A stretch of 11,996 bases of DNA, from positions 1-11,996 of the forward strand of contig JAADDM010000001.1 in NCBI GenBank assembly GCA_013153955.1, given 5' to 3'. This DNA comes from Gammaproteobacteria bacterium (GTDB taxonomy: Bacteria; Pseudomonadota; Gammaproteobacteria; Thiomicrospirales; Thiomicrospiraceae). The notes under the pieces are model-generated. The model saw only the letters and a list, made by a program, of their open reading frames with translations. It searched no databases and was not told the DNA's origin. Made by a program: the position numbers and the translations under genes. Positions 1-6,898 of this stretch are shown piece after piece. How positions within the stretch are numbered: the first letter of the stretch is position 1; every line of letters starts with the position of its first letter.

Positions 1-122
1 TTATTATTCCAGCCCACCATTTAATGATTTTACATGGCCGTTATACCTGCACCGCACGCAAGCCCCGCTGTGGCGCCTGTGTCATTTATGATTTATGTGA
101 GTTCAAAGAGAAAACTGAATAA
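1..122 (+). CDS. nth: Endonuclease III, C-terminal end (partial)
   Basis: This is the last 39 codons of a DNA glycosylase/AP lyase that removes oxidised pyrimidines in base-excision repair. The gene enters from the left edge: codons run from base 3, and the stop TAA is at 120-122. The visible protein contains HHLMILHGRYTC followed by the C-x6-C-x2-C-x5-C pattern (CTARKPRC, GAC, VIYDLC) that ligates the [4Fe-4S] cluster of this family. Wording and spacing are nearly those of E. coli Nth, and the protein ends shortly after the last cysteine, as Nth does. The helix-hairpin-helix and the catalytic Lys and Asp lie outside the window, so activity cannot be judged. In many gammaproteobacteria nth follows the rnf electron-transport genes, but nothing upstream is visible here. 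Confidence 0.95.
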   Translation, partial: IIPAHHLMILHGRYTCTARKPRCGACVIYDLCEFKEKTE

Positions 123-217
123 AAAATAATGAATAAGGCCGACAATACTTTTAAAAAACTCAAAATAATCGGGCCAGATTGTTTTATAAGTAAACAAAAA
201 AGATAAGAGAATTGACC
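123..217 (+). other. nth-DUF1841 intergenic region with weak hairpin
   Basis: This is an A/T-rich 95-base spacer. GGCCGA at 137-142 and TCGGGCC at 169-175 can pair across a 26-base loop with one bulged G, and AGATTGTTTT follows. That could be a poor terminator for nth, but the loop is long and the T-run is interrupted. I see no convincing -35/-10 pair. The Shine-Dalgarno-like AAGAGA at 205-210 serves the next gene. Confidence 0.25.
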
Positions 218-649
218 ATGTTTTACACCTCAGAACGCGATAAATTGCGCCAATTTTATGTTGATACTTGGCAGAAGGCTCGACTCGGTTTGCCCATGGA
301 TGCGATGGAACAGATGATTGCACGAGTCATTGAACTCCACCCCGAATACCATGCCATGCTCAACAATGAACAACACCTCGGAAATGAGTACAAACCCGAA
401 GATGGCGAAACCAATCCCTTTTTACACATGGGTATGCACTTGGGACTTCAGGAACAGGTTTCAATGGATCGTCCTGCAGGGATTCAAGCCGTATATCAAC
501 AGCTCGGTGAAAAACTTGGCGATGTGCATGAGACAGAACATGCCATGATGGAGTGCTTAGGCGAATCCCTCTGGATTGCCCAGCGCGACCAAGTAGAACC
601 TAATGAGCAAGTCTACCTTAGTAATCTACAGAAACTTCTGTTTAAATAA
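218..649 (+). CDS. DUF1841 family protein
   Basis: This is a 143-residue cytoplasmic protein of the DUF1841 family, small proteins of beta- and gammaproteobacteria with no established function. Recognisable blocks are the N-terminal RDKLRQFYVDTWQKAR stretch, HPEYH (residues 41-45), NPFLHMGMHLGLQEQ (66-80) and HETEHAMMECLGESLW (104-119). It looks all-helical, with no signal peptide or membrane segment. HETEH fits the HExxH zinc-ligand pattern, with Glu112 four residues later, and His70, His74 and Glu79 lie one helix face apart, so a metal site is possible but unproven. The ATG at 218 is preferred over an in-frame TTG at 212, because AAGAGA at 205-210 is 7 bases from the ATG and would crowd the TTG. 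The gene lies between nth and the rhodanese gene on the same strand and may be cotranscribed with the latter, 29 bases downstream. Confidence 0.9.
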   Translation: MFYTSERDKLRQFYVDTWQKARLGLPMDAMEQMIARVIELHPEYHAMLNNEQHLGNEYKPEDGETNPFLHMGMHLGLQEQVSMDRPAGIQAVYQQLGEKLGDVHETEHAMMECLGESLWIAQRDQVEPNEQVYLSNLQKLLFK

Positions 650-678
650 ACCAAGCCTTTAATCCTCTGAGAGAAGTT

Positions 679-1662
679 ATGCCCCAATTCAAACACGCCC
701 TTATGTCTCAAACGGCCACACGCCCCATCACGCTCTTGATTGCTCTGCTTTTTTCAGGGCTTTTATTAGCACTGACTCAAACGGTACAAGCCGCCAACAG
801 TCATGATAGCGCCTCAGCGAATACGCCTGAAGCCATCTCAGATGATGGGGTGTTTATCAGCCCTGAAAAAGCCAATTTAGACCGTGAAAACACCCTCTTT
901 ATTGATTTAAGCGATCAGAGTAGCTATCGAAAATTTCATATCCCTGATGCATTATGGATGAACTACGACTGGTTAATTAAACCTCAAAATGGCTTAGCAC
1001 TCAGTGGTGGAGTGGACTACATGAGTCATGTCTTAGCGCAAGTAGGCATTAACCCCGATACCCATTTGGTCATCTACGACGACCTAGGTAACTTGAATGC
1101 AAGCCGCCTTTACTGGGAGCTTAAAAAACTTAAGCATAATGATGTTCGTATCTTAGACGGTGGTACCATTGCCTGGATACTAAAAGGCTATAAAGTCACG
1201 CAAACCCTACCAAAACGCCCTGATAAAGCCCATTACCCAACCCCTAAAAGTCACTTAACCGATGCACTAACAGCCGATAAAGCTGATATAAAAGCCGCTT
1301 TAAAAGACGGTCGCACCCTGTTAATTGATACCCGCTCAGAAGCCGAATATATCGGCAGTGCGAAAGTAAAACGCTCCGGCCATATTCCGGGTGCTCAGCA
1401 CTTCGAATGGTCACTGTCGGTTGATTCTAGAAACGGCTATCAACAGCAAGCTAAGCCCCGACTGCTGGCTCATTTAAAAACGCTGGGGATAACAGACAAA
1501 ACACAGCCGATTATCGCCTACTGTAACTCTGCACACCGTGCGTCTCGTGTTGTTTCAATGCTAGACAGCTTGGGATTCACCAACGTTAAGCTCTATGATG
1601 GTTCCATGCAAGAGTATGGCATTGACAGTAGTCTACCGCTGACCTTAGGTGCAAAGCCATAA
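679..1662 (+). CDS. Exported tandem-domain rhodanese (sulfurtransferase)
   Basis: This 327-residue protein probably moves a sulfane sulfur from thiosulfate or another donor to a thiophilic acceptor in the periplasm. It starts with a signal peptide: a basic n-region, a hydrophobic core at about residues 17-33 and a VQA cleavage site near residue 38. No lipobox is seen. Two rhodanese domains follow. The first (about 58-178) has Asp in the loop where a catalytic cysteine would sit (VIYDD), so it is structural. The second (about 195-320) carries the active loop YCNSAHRAS with Cys282, then the family's YDGSM element. This loop is close to the YCN(T/S)GHWA type seen in bacterial periplasmic sulfurtransferases rather than the CRKGVT of bovine rhodanese or CGSGVT of mercaptopyruvate sulfurtransferase, so the natural substrate is open. 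The purine-rich GAGAGAAG directly before the ATG gives a short but usable ribosome site; the internal Met9 has none. Confidence 0.88.
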   Translation: MPQFKHALMSQTATRPITLLIALLFSGLLLALTQTVQAANSHDSASANTPEAISDDGVFISPEKANLDRENTLFIDLSDQSSYRKFHIPDALWMNYDWLIKPQNGLALSGGVDYMSHVLAQVGINPDTHLVIYDDLGNLNASRLYWELKKLKHNDVRILDGGTIAWILKGYKVTQTLPKRPDKAHYPTPKSHLTDALTADKADIKAALKDGRTLLIDTRSEAEYIGSAKVKRSGHIPGAQHFEWSLSVDSRNGYQQQAKPRLLAHLKTLGITDKTQPIIAYCNSAHRASRVVSMLDSLGFTNVKLYDGSMQEYGIDSSLPLTLGAKP

Positions 1663-1680
1663 TGAACGCGAGACCTTAAC

Positions 1681-2250
1681 TTGATAGACGCTTTAACAGT
1701 GCACTCAATGGCCGCCCCTTCAGAAGTGAATCAAGTGATCTCATTTGATATTTATACCGATGGCGGCTATTTTGAAAAACACGACCTAGGAGGCTGGGGC
1801 TCCGTTATCTATCAACAAGACGTTGAGTCAATAAGAGTCTCTGGCTGGCAGAAAAAAACCTGTAGTTTGGAGATGGAGCTAAAAGCCTCTCTAAATGGCT
1901 TAAAACAAATTGAAGAACTGCTTTCAAAAGCGATGCAAACCCGCCCAAGCTTAGAGAGTTCGATTGCTTGTAGCACAGCTCAATACAGCATCACGCTCTA
2001 TACCGACTCTCGTATTCTCATTGAAGGCCTCAGCCAAAAAATCCACCTTTGGCGAGCTAAAAACTGGATTCATAAATCCGGTAATCCAGTTAAATTTCGA
2101 TGTCTTTGGGAGCAGATAGAGCAACTGACACTCGTGAACCATGTTCATTGGAAGTGGGTCAAAGGCCATAATGGAAACCGAGGAAATACGCTTGCCGATG
2201 GCTTAGCGCGCGCAGCAGTCATCAATAAACTCACCTCCGCTCACCTTTAG
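1681..2250 (+). CDS. RNase HI-like protein
   Basis: This 189-residue protein has an RNase HI fold, predicted to cut RNA in RNA/DNA hybrids with two metal ions. All four carboxylates are seen: Asp27 (IYTDGG), Glu66 (LEMEL), Asp109 (LYTDSR) and Asp173 (LADGLA), plus the flap histidine His163 (VKGHNG). The tryptophan-rich handle (LWRAKNWIHKSGNPVKF, 123-139) matches the substrate-binding protrusion of E. coli RNase HI. Three things differ from housekeeping RnhA: the GNPGPGG loop is replaced by YFEKHDLGG, the TNNRMEL segment reads SLEMEL, and about 16 residues are inserted before the third Asp (about 82-100). It is therefore probably a diverged paralogue rather than rnhA itself. The start is uncertain: TTG at 1681 has GAGA 7 bases upstream, while GTG 1699 and ATG 1708 lack a ribosome site, though all precede the domain. 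It begins 18 bases after the rhodanese gene, probably in one transcript. Confidence 0.8.
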   Translation: MIDALTVHSMAAPSEVNQVISFDIYTDGGYFEKHDLGGWGSVIYQQDVESIRVSGWQKKTCSLEMELKASLNGLKQIEELLSKAMQTRPSLESSIACSTAQYSITLYTDSRILIEGLSQKIHLWRAKNWIHKSGNPVKFRCLWEQIEQLTLVNHVHWKWVKGHNGNRGNTLADGLARAAVINKLTSAHL

Positions 2251-2271
2251 AAAGCACGCTCCTATTTAAAG

Positions 2272-3429
2272 TCAGGGCTCAGAGATGGTTAGCTGAATAC
2301 AGGTTGCATCATCCTCAATGCCCTTCTCTCCTGCAAATGCCTCTAATAGAGCCTGCACACTACTCAGATCTTTGCCTGTGAGAAACAACGATTTAAACAC
2401 TTCTTCAATTCTATCATCCCCAAATGCTTCTCCGCTGCTGGCATGTACCTCTTGCACGCCATCAGAACATCCAAAAATCATATCCCCCTCTCTACAATGT
2501 AGGGCAACGGGGCGCATGCTGTCAAAAAAAGAATCGACAATGCCCAAAGAGAGGCTCTGAGATGCCACTCTCTGGTAACAAACTCCATCCCTAAAAAGCA
2601 GTACATCGGGCATGCCACAGTTCCAAATTTTGACGATATTATTCGTCAGGTCCCAATCCAGAAAAACAGCTCCCATAAAAATATTGGTGGGGAGTTTTTT
2701 AAACAGCTCTCGATTCAGAATCATCGCCGTCTCTTCAAGTGGAATACCTTGCTCCGCTTGAGTATAAAATAAAGAGCTCACTAAAGGGCCTGCCATCGCA
2801 GCAGATAATCCATGCCCTGTAAAGTCACCCATTAAAATATGCCGATGCCCCGGTCTTAATTCAGTGGAAAGAACCAAATCGCCATTACTGGTTTCCACGG
2901 GGGAGATGAGTGTTGATAACCCCTGAGTCGAAAACCTGAAATCATCACGCATACTCAGCATGATGTATTCAATATAGGCGCGCTCTTTTTCCAGCCGCTC
3001 TAAACTCTCTTCGAGACGAAGGTGTGTCAGCCTTAAATGAATATGGGTTTCAATTCTAGCCAGCAAAATCGATTCCGTAAAGGGCTTAGTGATGTAGTCA
3101 ACCGCCCCTAACTTTAACCCTAGCCTTTCATCCTCCATACTTATTTTAGCCGTTAAAAAAATAATAGGAATCTGCTCTGTTTTAGCCCCCCCCTTGAGCA
3201 GCCGACACAACTCAAACCCATCCATTCCCGGCATAGAGACATCCAGTAAAATCAGATCGGCGACGACAGACTCAGCCTTGGCAAAGTAATCAATACAGGC
3301 TTGTGCATCTTCCAATAAAACCAGATCATACACTTCACCAATTAAATCCTCTAAAATAAAACGGTTAATTGGCTCATCATCGACCACTAAAATAGTTGAT
3401 CGCTTTTGTGTAATCATTTTAAGATTCAT
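2272..3429 (-). CDS. Response regulator with SpoIIE/PP2C phosphatase output domain
   Basis: This 385-residue cytoplasmic protein couples a phospho-receiver to a serine/threonine phosphatase. The receiver (about 11-128) has the acidic pair Asp17/Asp18 (VVDDEP), acceptor Asp63 (LLLDVSMPG), Thr93 and Lys115 (ITKPF). A charged coiled-coil linker (about 130-155) leads to a SpoIIE-type PP2C domain (about 160-382) with metal-binding acids at Asp184 (NGD), Asp202 (MGDFTGHG), Asp323 (CSDG) and Asp373/Asp374 (EDDAT). Such fusions usually dephosphorylate an anti-sigma-factor antagonist (STAS protein) and so switch a sigma factor or c-di-GMP branch; no such partner lies in this window. The ATG at 3429 is set by a strong AAAGGAG ten bases upstream, inside the end of the kinase gene, and the two genes overlap by 11 bases, so translation is probably coupled. 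It converges on the RNase H-like gene with 21 bases between stops. Confidence 0.93.
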   Translation of the reverse strand: MNLKMITQKRSTILVVDDEPINRFILEDLIGEVYDLVLLEDAQACIDYFAKAESVVADLILLDVSMPGMDGFELCRLLKGGAKTEQIPIIFLTAKISMEDERLGLKLGAVDYITKPFTESILLARIETHIHLRLTHLRLEESLERLEKERAYIEYIMLSMRDDFRFSTQGLSTLISPVETSNGDLVLSTELRPGHRHILMGDFTGHGLSAAMAGPLVSSLFYTQAEQGIPLEETAMILNRELFKKLPTNIFMGAVFLDWDLTNNIVKIWNCGMPDVLLFRDGVCYQRVASQSLSLGIVDSFFDSMRPVALHCREGDMIFGCSDGVQEVHASSGEAFGDDRIEEVFKSLFLTGKDLSSVQALLEAFAGEKGIEDDATCIQLTISEP

Positions 3430-6004
3430 GTATTAAATTCTCCTTTCCAAAAGAAGGCAACGTAAATTTAAAATCCGCCCCCTTTACAACCCCTAAATTG
3501 ACTCTATTTTCAACCCAAATTTCACCTCTGTGTGCCTGAACAATCTCTTGGCTGATGGCGAGACCCAAACCACTGGTACTGGTTTTTGCTTGTTCAGTCT
3601 GACTTTGAGTGAACTGCTCAAAAATCCACATTTTTTCAGCTTCCAAAACGCCCTTCCCTTCATCCATAATCGTAATACAGACTTGCGAGTCTAACGCATC
3701 AATCTTAATCACAATATGTGACTGTTCATCTGAATGACGTATCGCATTTGTCAACAAATTGGCTAAAACCTGATTAATTCTAAGCGCATCAAAGTAAGCC
3801 GTCTGTGAAACCCCAGATAACACTAACTCAATCCCTTTACTATTTGCCAGAGCAGCCAAAGAGTGTACGGCCTCTTGAATGACTGGCAGAATATCCTGTT
3901 GCTTAAAATCAAACTGCATCAGCCCTGAATCCAATTTAGCAGAATCCAACACATCATTTAGCTGCGCTAAAAGACGCTGTCCACTTGACTGGATCATTTT
4001 AAAATAGCGTTTAATCGTATTCTGTTCCAGAGAGCCTATACGGGATTCTCCCATTTGAGCATAGCTCAAAATACCATGTAAAGGTGTCCTTATTTCATGT
4101 GACATATTAGCTAAGAAGGTCGATTTTGCACGGTTTGCTTGAATTGCCTCCTCTTTAGCCGCAATCGATTCTGCTTCAAGCTGTTTACGTTTAGAGATGT
4201 CACGAAAAGCGATATGCACAACCTTTCTACCTGAATACTCAATCCGCGTCAGCACCACATCGGTCCAAAACTCCTCTCCATTCGCTCTTATGTTAACCCA
4301 CTCATAGTGATGCGAACCTTTCTCCATGCAGATGCTTAACATTCTAAAGCCCTTCCTGTGAGAGGACTCGCCATCGGGCTGATTTTTAGGGGCAAACACC
4401 CTATTAGGCAGTCGTAAAATATCCTCTTTAGAGGCATAACCAAACATCTTAACCGTCGCCTCATTACAATCCAATACATGACGGCCTTCACTGATAAAAA
4501 TACCATCAGCAGACTGCTGAAAAACACTTTCAAAACTGGCCTTCTGTTCCGCTAACGCTTGAGAGGTAATACTGACCGTTTTTTTAAGCTTCGTATGATC
4601 ACTAGACATCTCCTTAAAGGTTAGGCGTTCTGTTAAATCTCTAACAAAAGTAACAATGACGGTTTGATTATTTAGCCTCATCCGTCTGGCACTGACTTCA
4701 ACCTGAAAAAGTGTTCCATCTTTTCGCTGATAACGACTTTCAAAAATACGCTTGCCCCCCTCTTTCAAGTCATTACAAATATTCAGTATTTCACTCTCCG
4801 TAAACTTCACATCAATATCAGACAAGTTCATCGAGAGCAGTACCGCTTTTGAATATCCTAAACTACGGCAACTTTCTGAGTTTACATTTAAAATACTTCC
4901 TTCACAGTTAAGCATATAGAATGCATCCGAGCTGTTCTCCACAATTTCTGAATAAACAAGCTCCTCCTCCTCTTCAGCCAGTACGCGTAAACGATGCTCA
5001 TACTGCGATCGCAACCAAGCAAACAGCAAGACCGCAGCCATAAAACTAAAGGTAATACCACCCGCCACCGACTTAATATGGTGATTGAGGTAAAGTTCCT
5101 CATACTCAGGTAGAGACTGCAAACTGCCTTGAATGTCCAATATCCAATACTTACCACCCAAAGGCACACTAAAGCTATGAGAATAATCTATCGGCTCTGA
5201 AACCAGAGGCTTTCTCTGTACGGTCACAAAAGGCACGTCACTGAAATCGGGGTCAATTAACGCATATACCTGACTGCCCTCAAGTAAATTAACCCGCCGA
5301 GTATATTCAATAAAATCATCCATTTTAAGGATAAGTGCCACATAACCTTTTAAAACAACCCTATTTTCAGTACGTTCAAAAACAGCTTTATAAAGAGTAA
5401 TGGCATTGTAATAATCAGATTGATCGGTCAATTTAACAGGCGAGCTGGCAGTAATAGAATCAACCAATTCTGCACTAAGCAATGGGGTCACTCGGTCGGT
5501 TTCTTCAAAGAGATTACGCCCAAGTGAAGATTTATTCTGTTTAAAGGGGTACACATAAGTGATCACTGCATACCGCTCCGCTTCCGGAGATTTAATCCGC
5601 TGACCTTGTTGCACCGAGTGAATTTCAAAATCGGCAGAATATCCCTTCAATCGCTTCTCAAAATCGGCTCTCTCTTGGCGGCTTACAACCGGAATCCACT
5701 CTAAAGCCTTAACGCCGTGATAAGAGCTGGTCAAAATATTTGCCAGCTGATTAAAGTCCTCTATTGAAACATCACTCGAGGCTTCAAAAAAGGTCGCCAG
5801 ACTCTCTAAACGCTCCATCTCATGGAGCAATCCCTGCTGAATAGAGAGATAACCTTTCGAGGCGTGAAAATCAAAATGCTTTTTAAGCATTTTAGTATTC
5901 TCTTCAATCAATAGCTCATGGCGAACAGCGGTTAATAGCACGCCAATAACAAAGGCAAAAAGACTGAGAATCAATATGTGTTTAATACTATTTGGCCTAA
6001 ACAT
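3419..6004 (-). CDS. CHASE-PAS-PAS hybrid-less sensor histidine kinase
   Basis: This is an 861-residue inner-membrane sensor kinase. The order is: membrane segment (about 8-27); periplasmic CHASE-type ligand domain (about 75-300, with the typical ALEWIPVVSRQER and ITYVYP blocks); second membrane segment (about 312-331); acidic linker (EEEEEL); PAS 1 (about 350-462) and PAS 2 (about 488-608), each ending in a PAC-like RDLTER or RDISKR; then HisKA with His636 (MSHEIRTPLHG) and HATPase_c with N box Asn753, G1 DEGKGV (781-786), F box IFEQFTQ and G2 GLGLAI (812-817). All key kinase residues are present and there is no attached receiver, so the overlapping downstream response-regulator phosphatase is the obvious target. 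CHASE domains sense small extracellular molecules, and the ligand cannot be read from sequence. AGGA six bases or so before the ATG supports the start. It is transcribed divergently from bcp. Confidence 0.94.
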   Translation of the reverse strand: MFRPNSIKHILILSLFAFVIGVLLTAVRHELLIEENTKMLKKHFDFHASKGYLSIQQGLLHEMERLESLATFFEASSDVSIEDFNQLANILTSSYHGVKALEWIPVVSRQERADFEKRLKGYSADFEIHSVQQGQRIKSPEAERYAVITYVYPFKQNKSSLGRNLFEETDRVTPLLSAELVDSITASSPVKLTDQSDYYNAITLYKAVFERTENRVVLKGYVALILKMDDFIEYTRRVNLLEGSQVYALIDPDFSDVPFVTVQRKPLVSEPIDYSHSFSVPLGGKYWILDIQGSLQSLPEYEELYLNHHIKSVAGGITFSFMAAVLLFAWLRSQYEHRLRVLAEEEEELVYSEIVENSSDAFYMLNCEGSILNVNSESCRSLGYSKAVLLSMNLSDIDVKFTESEILNICNDLKEGGKRIFESRYQRKDGTLFQVEVSARRMRLNNQTVIVTFVRDLTERLTFKEMSSDHTKLKKTVSITSQALAEQKASFESVFQQSADGIFISEGRHVLDCNEATVKMFGYASKEDILRLPNRVFAPKNQPDGESSHRKGFRMLSICMEKGSHHYEWVNIRANGEEFWTDVVLTRIEYSGRKVVHIAFRDISKRKQLEAESIAAKEEAIQANRAKSTFLANMSHEIRTPLHGILSYAQMGESRIGSLEQNTIKRYFKMIQSSGQRLLAQLNDVLDSAKLDSGLMQFDFKQQDILPVIQEAVHSLAALANSKGIELVLSGVSQTAYFDALRINQVLANLLTNAIRHSDEQSHIVIKIDALDSQVCITIMDEGKGVLEAEKMWIFEQFTQSQTEQAKTSTSGLGLAISQEIVQAHRGEIWVENRVNLGVVKGADFKFTLPSFGKENLIHES

Positions 6005-6213
6005 GGCATTCCTACGAAATAGTTCTTAATAATCATAGATTCTAACGTATGACACCCTTAATCTGATGGTTTTTAAAGCTTAGATGGGTGCTAATTTAAT
6101 CCCCTAGAGAATTTAGGGACGACTTTTATAAAGCGATTGATTACTATAGGCTTATCAAGAACGAAAAAACCCTGTTGGCGCTCTGCCAACCGCCATATGA
6201 CAAAGGAAACCTC
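6005..6213. promoter_or_regulatory. Divergent promoter region, kinase and bcp
   Basis: These 209 A/T-rich bases must hold promoters for the leftward kinase operon and rightward bcp. On the minus strand TAGAAT (6039-6044) and TATGAT (6032-6037) each match a -10 box at five of six bases, but neither has a recognisable -35 at 16-18 bases. On the plus strand TACTAT (about 6142-6147) is a possible -10, again without a good -35. The divergent layout is certain; the exact boxes are guesses. Confidence 0.4.
6174..6190 (+). promoter_or_regulatory. Small leader hairpin upstream of bcp
   Basis: GTTGGC (6174-6179) and GCCAAC (6185-6190) form a perfect 6-base-pair stem with a 5-base loop, 11 bases before the bcp ribosome site. 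No T-run follows, so it is not a terminator. It could stabilise the message or be part of a protein-binding site, or it may be chance. Confidence 0.35.
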
Positions 6214-6681
6214 ATGTTACAAGCTAATCAAATTGCACCTGCCTTTAGCACCCCAAACCAGGACAATAAAGTCATTCAACTCAGTGACTATTTAGACACA
6301 AAAAACGTCGTACTCTACTTCTACCCAAAAGACGATACCCCAGGCTGTACCATTGAAGCCAATGACTTCACAAAACTGGCTGCTGAGTTTGCAGAAGCAG
6401 ATACAGTAGTACTCGGGGTGAGCAAAGACTCATGTGAAAGCCATGTTGCCTTCATTAATAAATTTGGTCTAAAAATGGATCTATTAGCCGATACTGACGG
6501 CAGCTTATGTGCCGCCTATGATGTATGGCGAGAGAAAGAGAAAAATGGGATTAAAAAGATGGGCATCGTCCGCTCTACTTTTATTATCAATAAAGCAGGG
6601 ACATTGGAAGCAGCACTCTACGCGGTTAGCCCAGCAGGACATGCACAAGCGATGCTAGAACAGGTTCAAGCACTCAATTAA
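6214..6681 (+). CDS. bcp: Thiol peroxidase, PrxQ/Bcp family peroxiredoxin
   Basis: This 155-residue cytoplasmic peroxiredoxin reduces hydrogen peroxide and organic hydroperoxides using thioredoxin-type donors. The length matches E. coli Bcp. The peroxidatic Cys45 lies in YPKDDTPGCTIEA, with the Pro, Thr and Cys of the family's active site, and the conserved arginine is Arg120 (VRSTFII). In E. coli Bcp the resolving cysteine is five residues after the peroxidatic one; here that position is Asn50. The other cysteines are Cys74 (SKDSCESH) and Cys99, so the enzyme is either 1-Cys or uses one of these. The ATG at 6214 is chosen because AAAGGAAA (6202-6209) precedes it at normal spacing; an in-frame TTG at 6175 lies inside the leader hairpin and would add a stretch unlike the family. 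Confidence 0.94.
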   Translation: MLQANQIAPAFSTPNQDNKVIQLSDYLDTKNVVLYFYPKDDTPGCTIEANDFTKLAAEFAEADTVVLGVSKDSCESHVAFINKFGLKMDLLADTDGSLCAAYDVWREKEKNGIKKMGIVRSTFIINKAGTLEAALYAVSPAGHAQAMLEQVQALN

Positions 6682-6701
6682 ACAAACGTTAAACATCATA
6701 A

Positions 6702-6748
6702 TATAAAGCAGGCTTGGCAATATCAACCCAGTCGCCAACTGCTTTATA
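6702..6748. terminator. Inverted repeat between convergent bcp and membrane-protein unit
   Basis: TATAAAGCAG (6702-6711) and CTGCTTTATA (6739-6748) are perfect 10-base complements. Inside them TTGGC (6714-6718) pairs with GCCAA (6734-6738), leaving a two-base bulge and a 15-base loop. It lies 20 bases after the bcp stop and 9 bases after the stop of the small leftward ORF, the usual place for a shared bidirectional terminator. Neither side has a clean T-run (TTATGATGTTT on the minus strand), so termination may be weak or factor-assisted. Confidence 0.6.
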
Positions 6749-6757
6749 AAAGTAAAC

Positions 6758-6871
6758 CTAGGTCATTTTATCCCGATACTTCATGGCAAAATAAATGACA
6801 ATTCCTGGCACAAGAATGGCCATCACATTCCAAAGACCCATCACCAATAAAACCACCTGATTTAATAGCAC
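6758..6871 (-). CDS. Small single-helix membrane protein (hypothetical)
   Basis: A 37-codon ORF reads from GTG at 6871 to TAG at 6758. It encodes a hydrophobic segment containing GLWNVMAILVPGIVIYFA (residues 12-29) followed by a basic tail, KYRDKMT. This is the form of a single-pass membrane protein with its C-terminus in the cytoplasm by the positive-inside rule. It starts 27 bases after the stop of the five-helix membrane protein and ends just before the inverted repeat, so it fits as the last gene of that unit. An in-frame TAA lies three codons upstream of the GTG. The start is uncertain: AGG ten bases before GTG 6871 is weak, while AGGTGG about 8 bases before a later GTG (residue 10) would give a 28-residue product. 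I do not recognise a named family. Confidence 0.55.
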   Translation of the reverse strand: MLLNQVVLLVMGLWNVMAILVPGIVIYFAMKYRDKMT

Positions 6872-6898
6872 GGTTTAAGGGCCTGTTAAAGCCTTCCA

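Noticed and set aside
212..217. TTG start two codons before the DUF1841 ATG
   Set aside because: The ribosome site AAGAGA would be almost touching it, while spacing to the ATG is normal.
1662..1679. Tiny ORF starting in the TAATG at the end of the rhodanese gene
   Set aside because: It encodes only five residues and is not in frame with the RNase H-like gene.
2251..2271. Terminator between the convergent RNase H-like and phosphatase genes
   Set aside because: The 21-base gap holds no stem-loop; any terminator would have to lie within the coding ends.
4888..5169. Open frame of about 93 codons inside the kinase gene on the same strand
   Set aside because: Lies in another frame of a well-supported gene, has no ribosome site and no recognisable domain; the same holds for the other nested open frames such as 1951-2169, 9385-9769 and 11456-11944.
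6175..6213. TTG-initiated N-terminal extension of bcp
   Set aside because: The added residues do not resemble the family, the TTG lies in a hairpin, and the ATG at 6214 has a good ribosome site.
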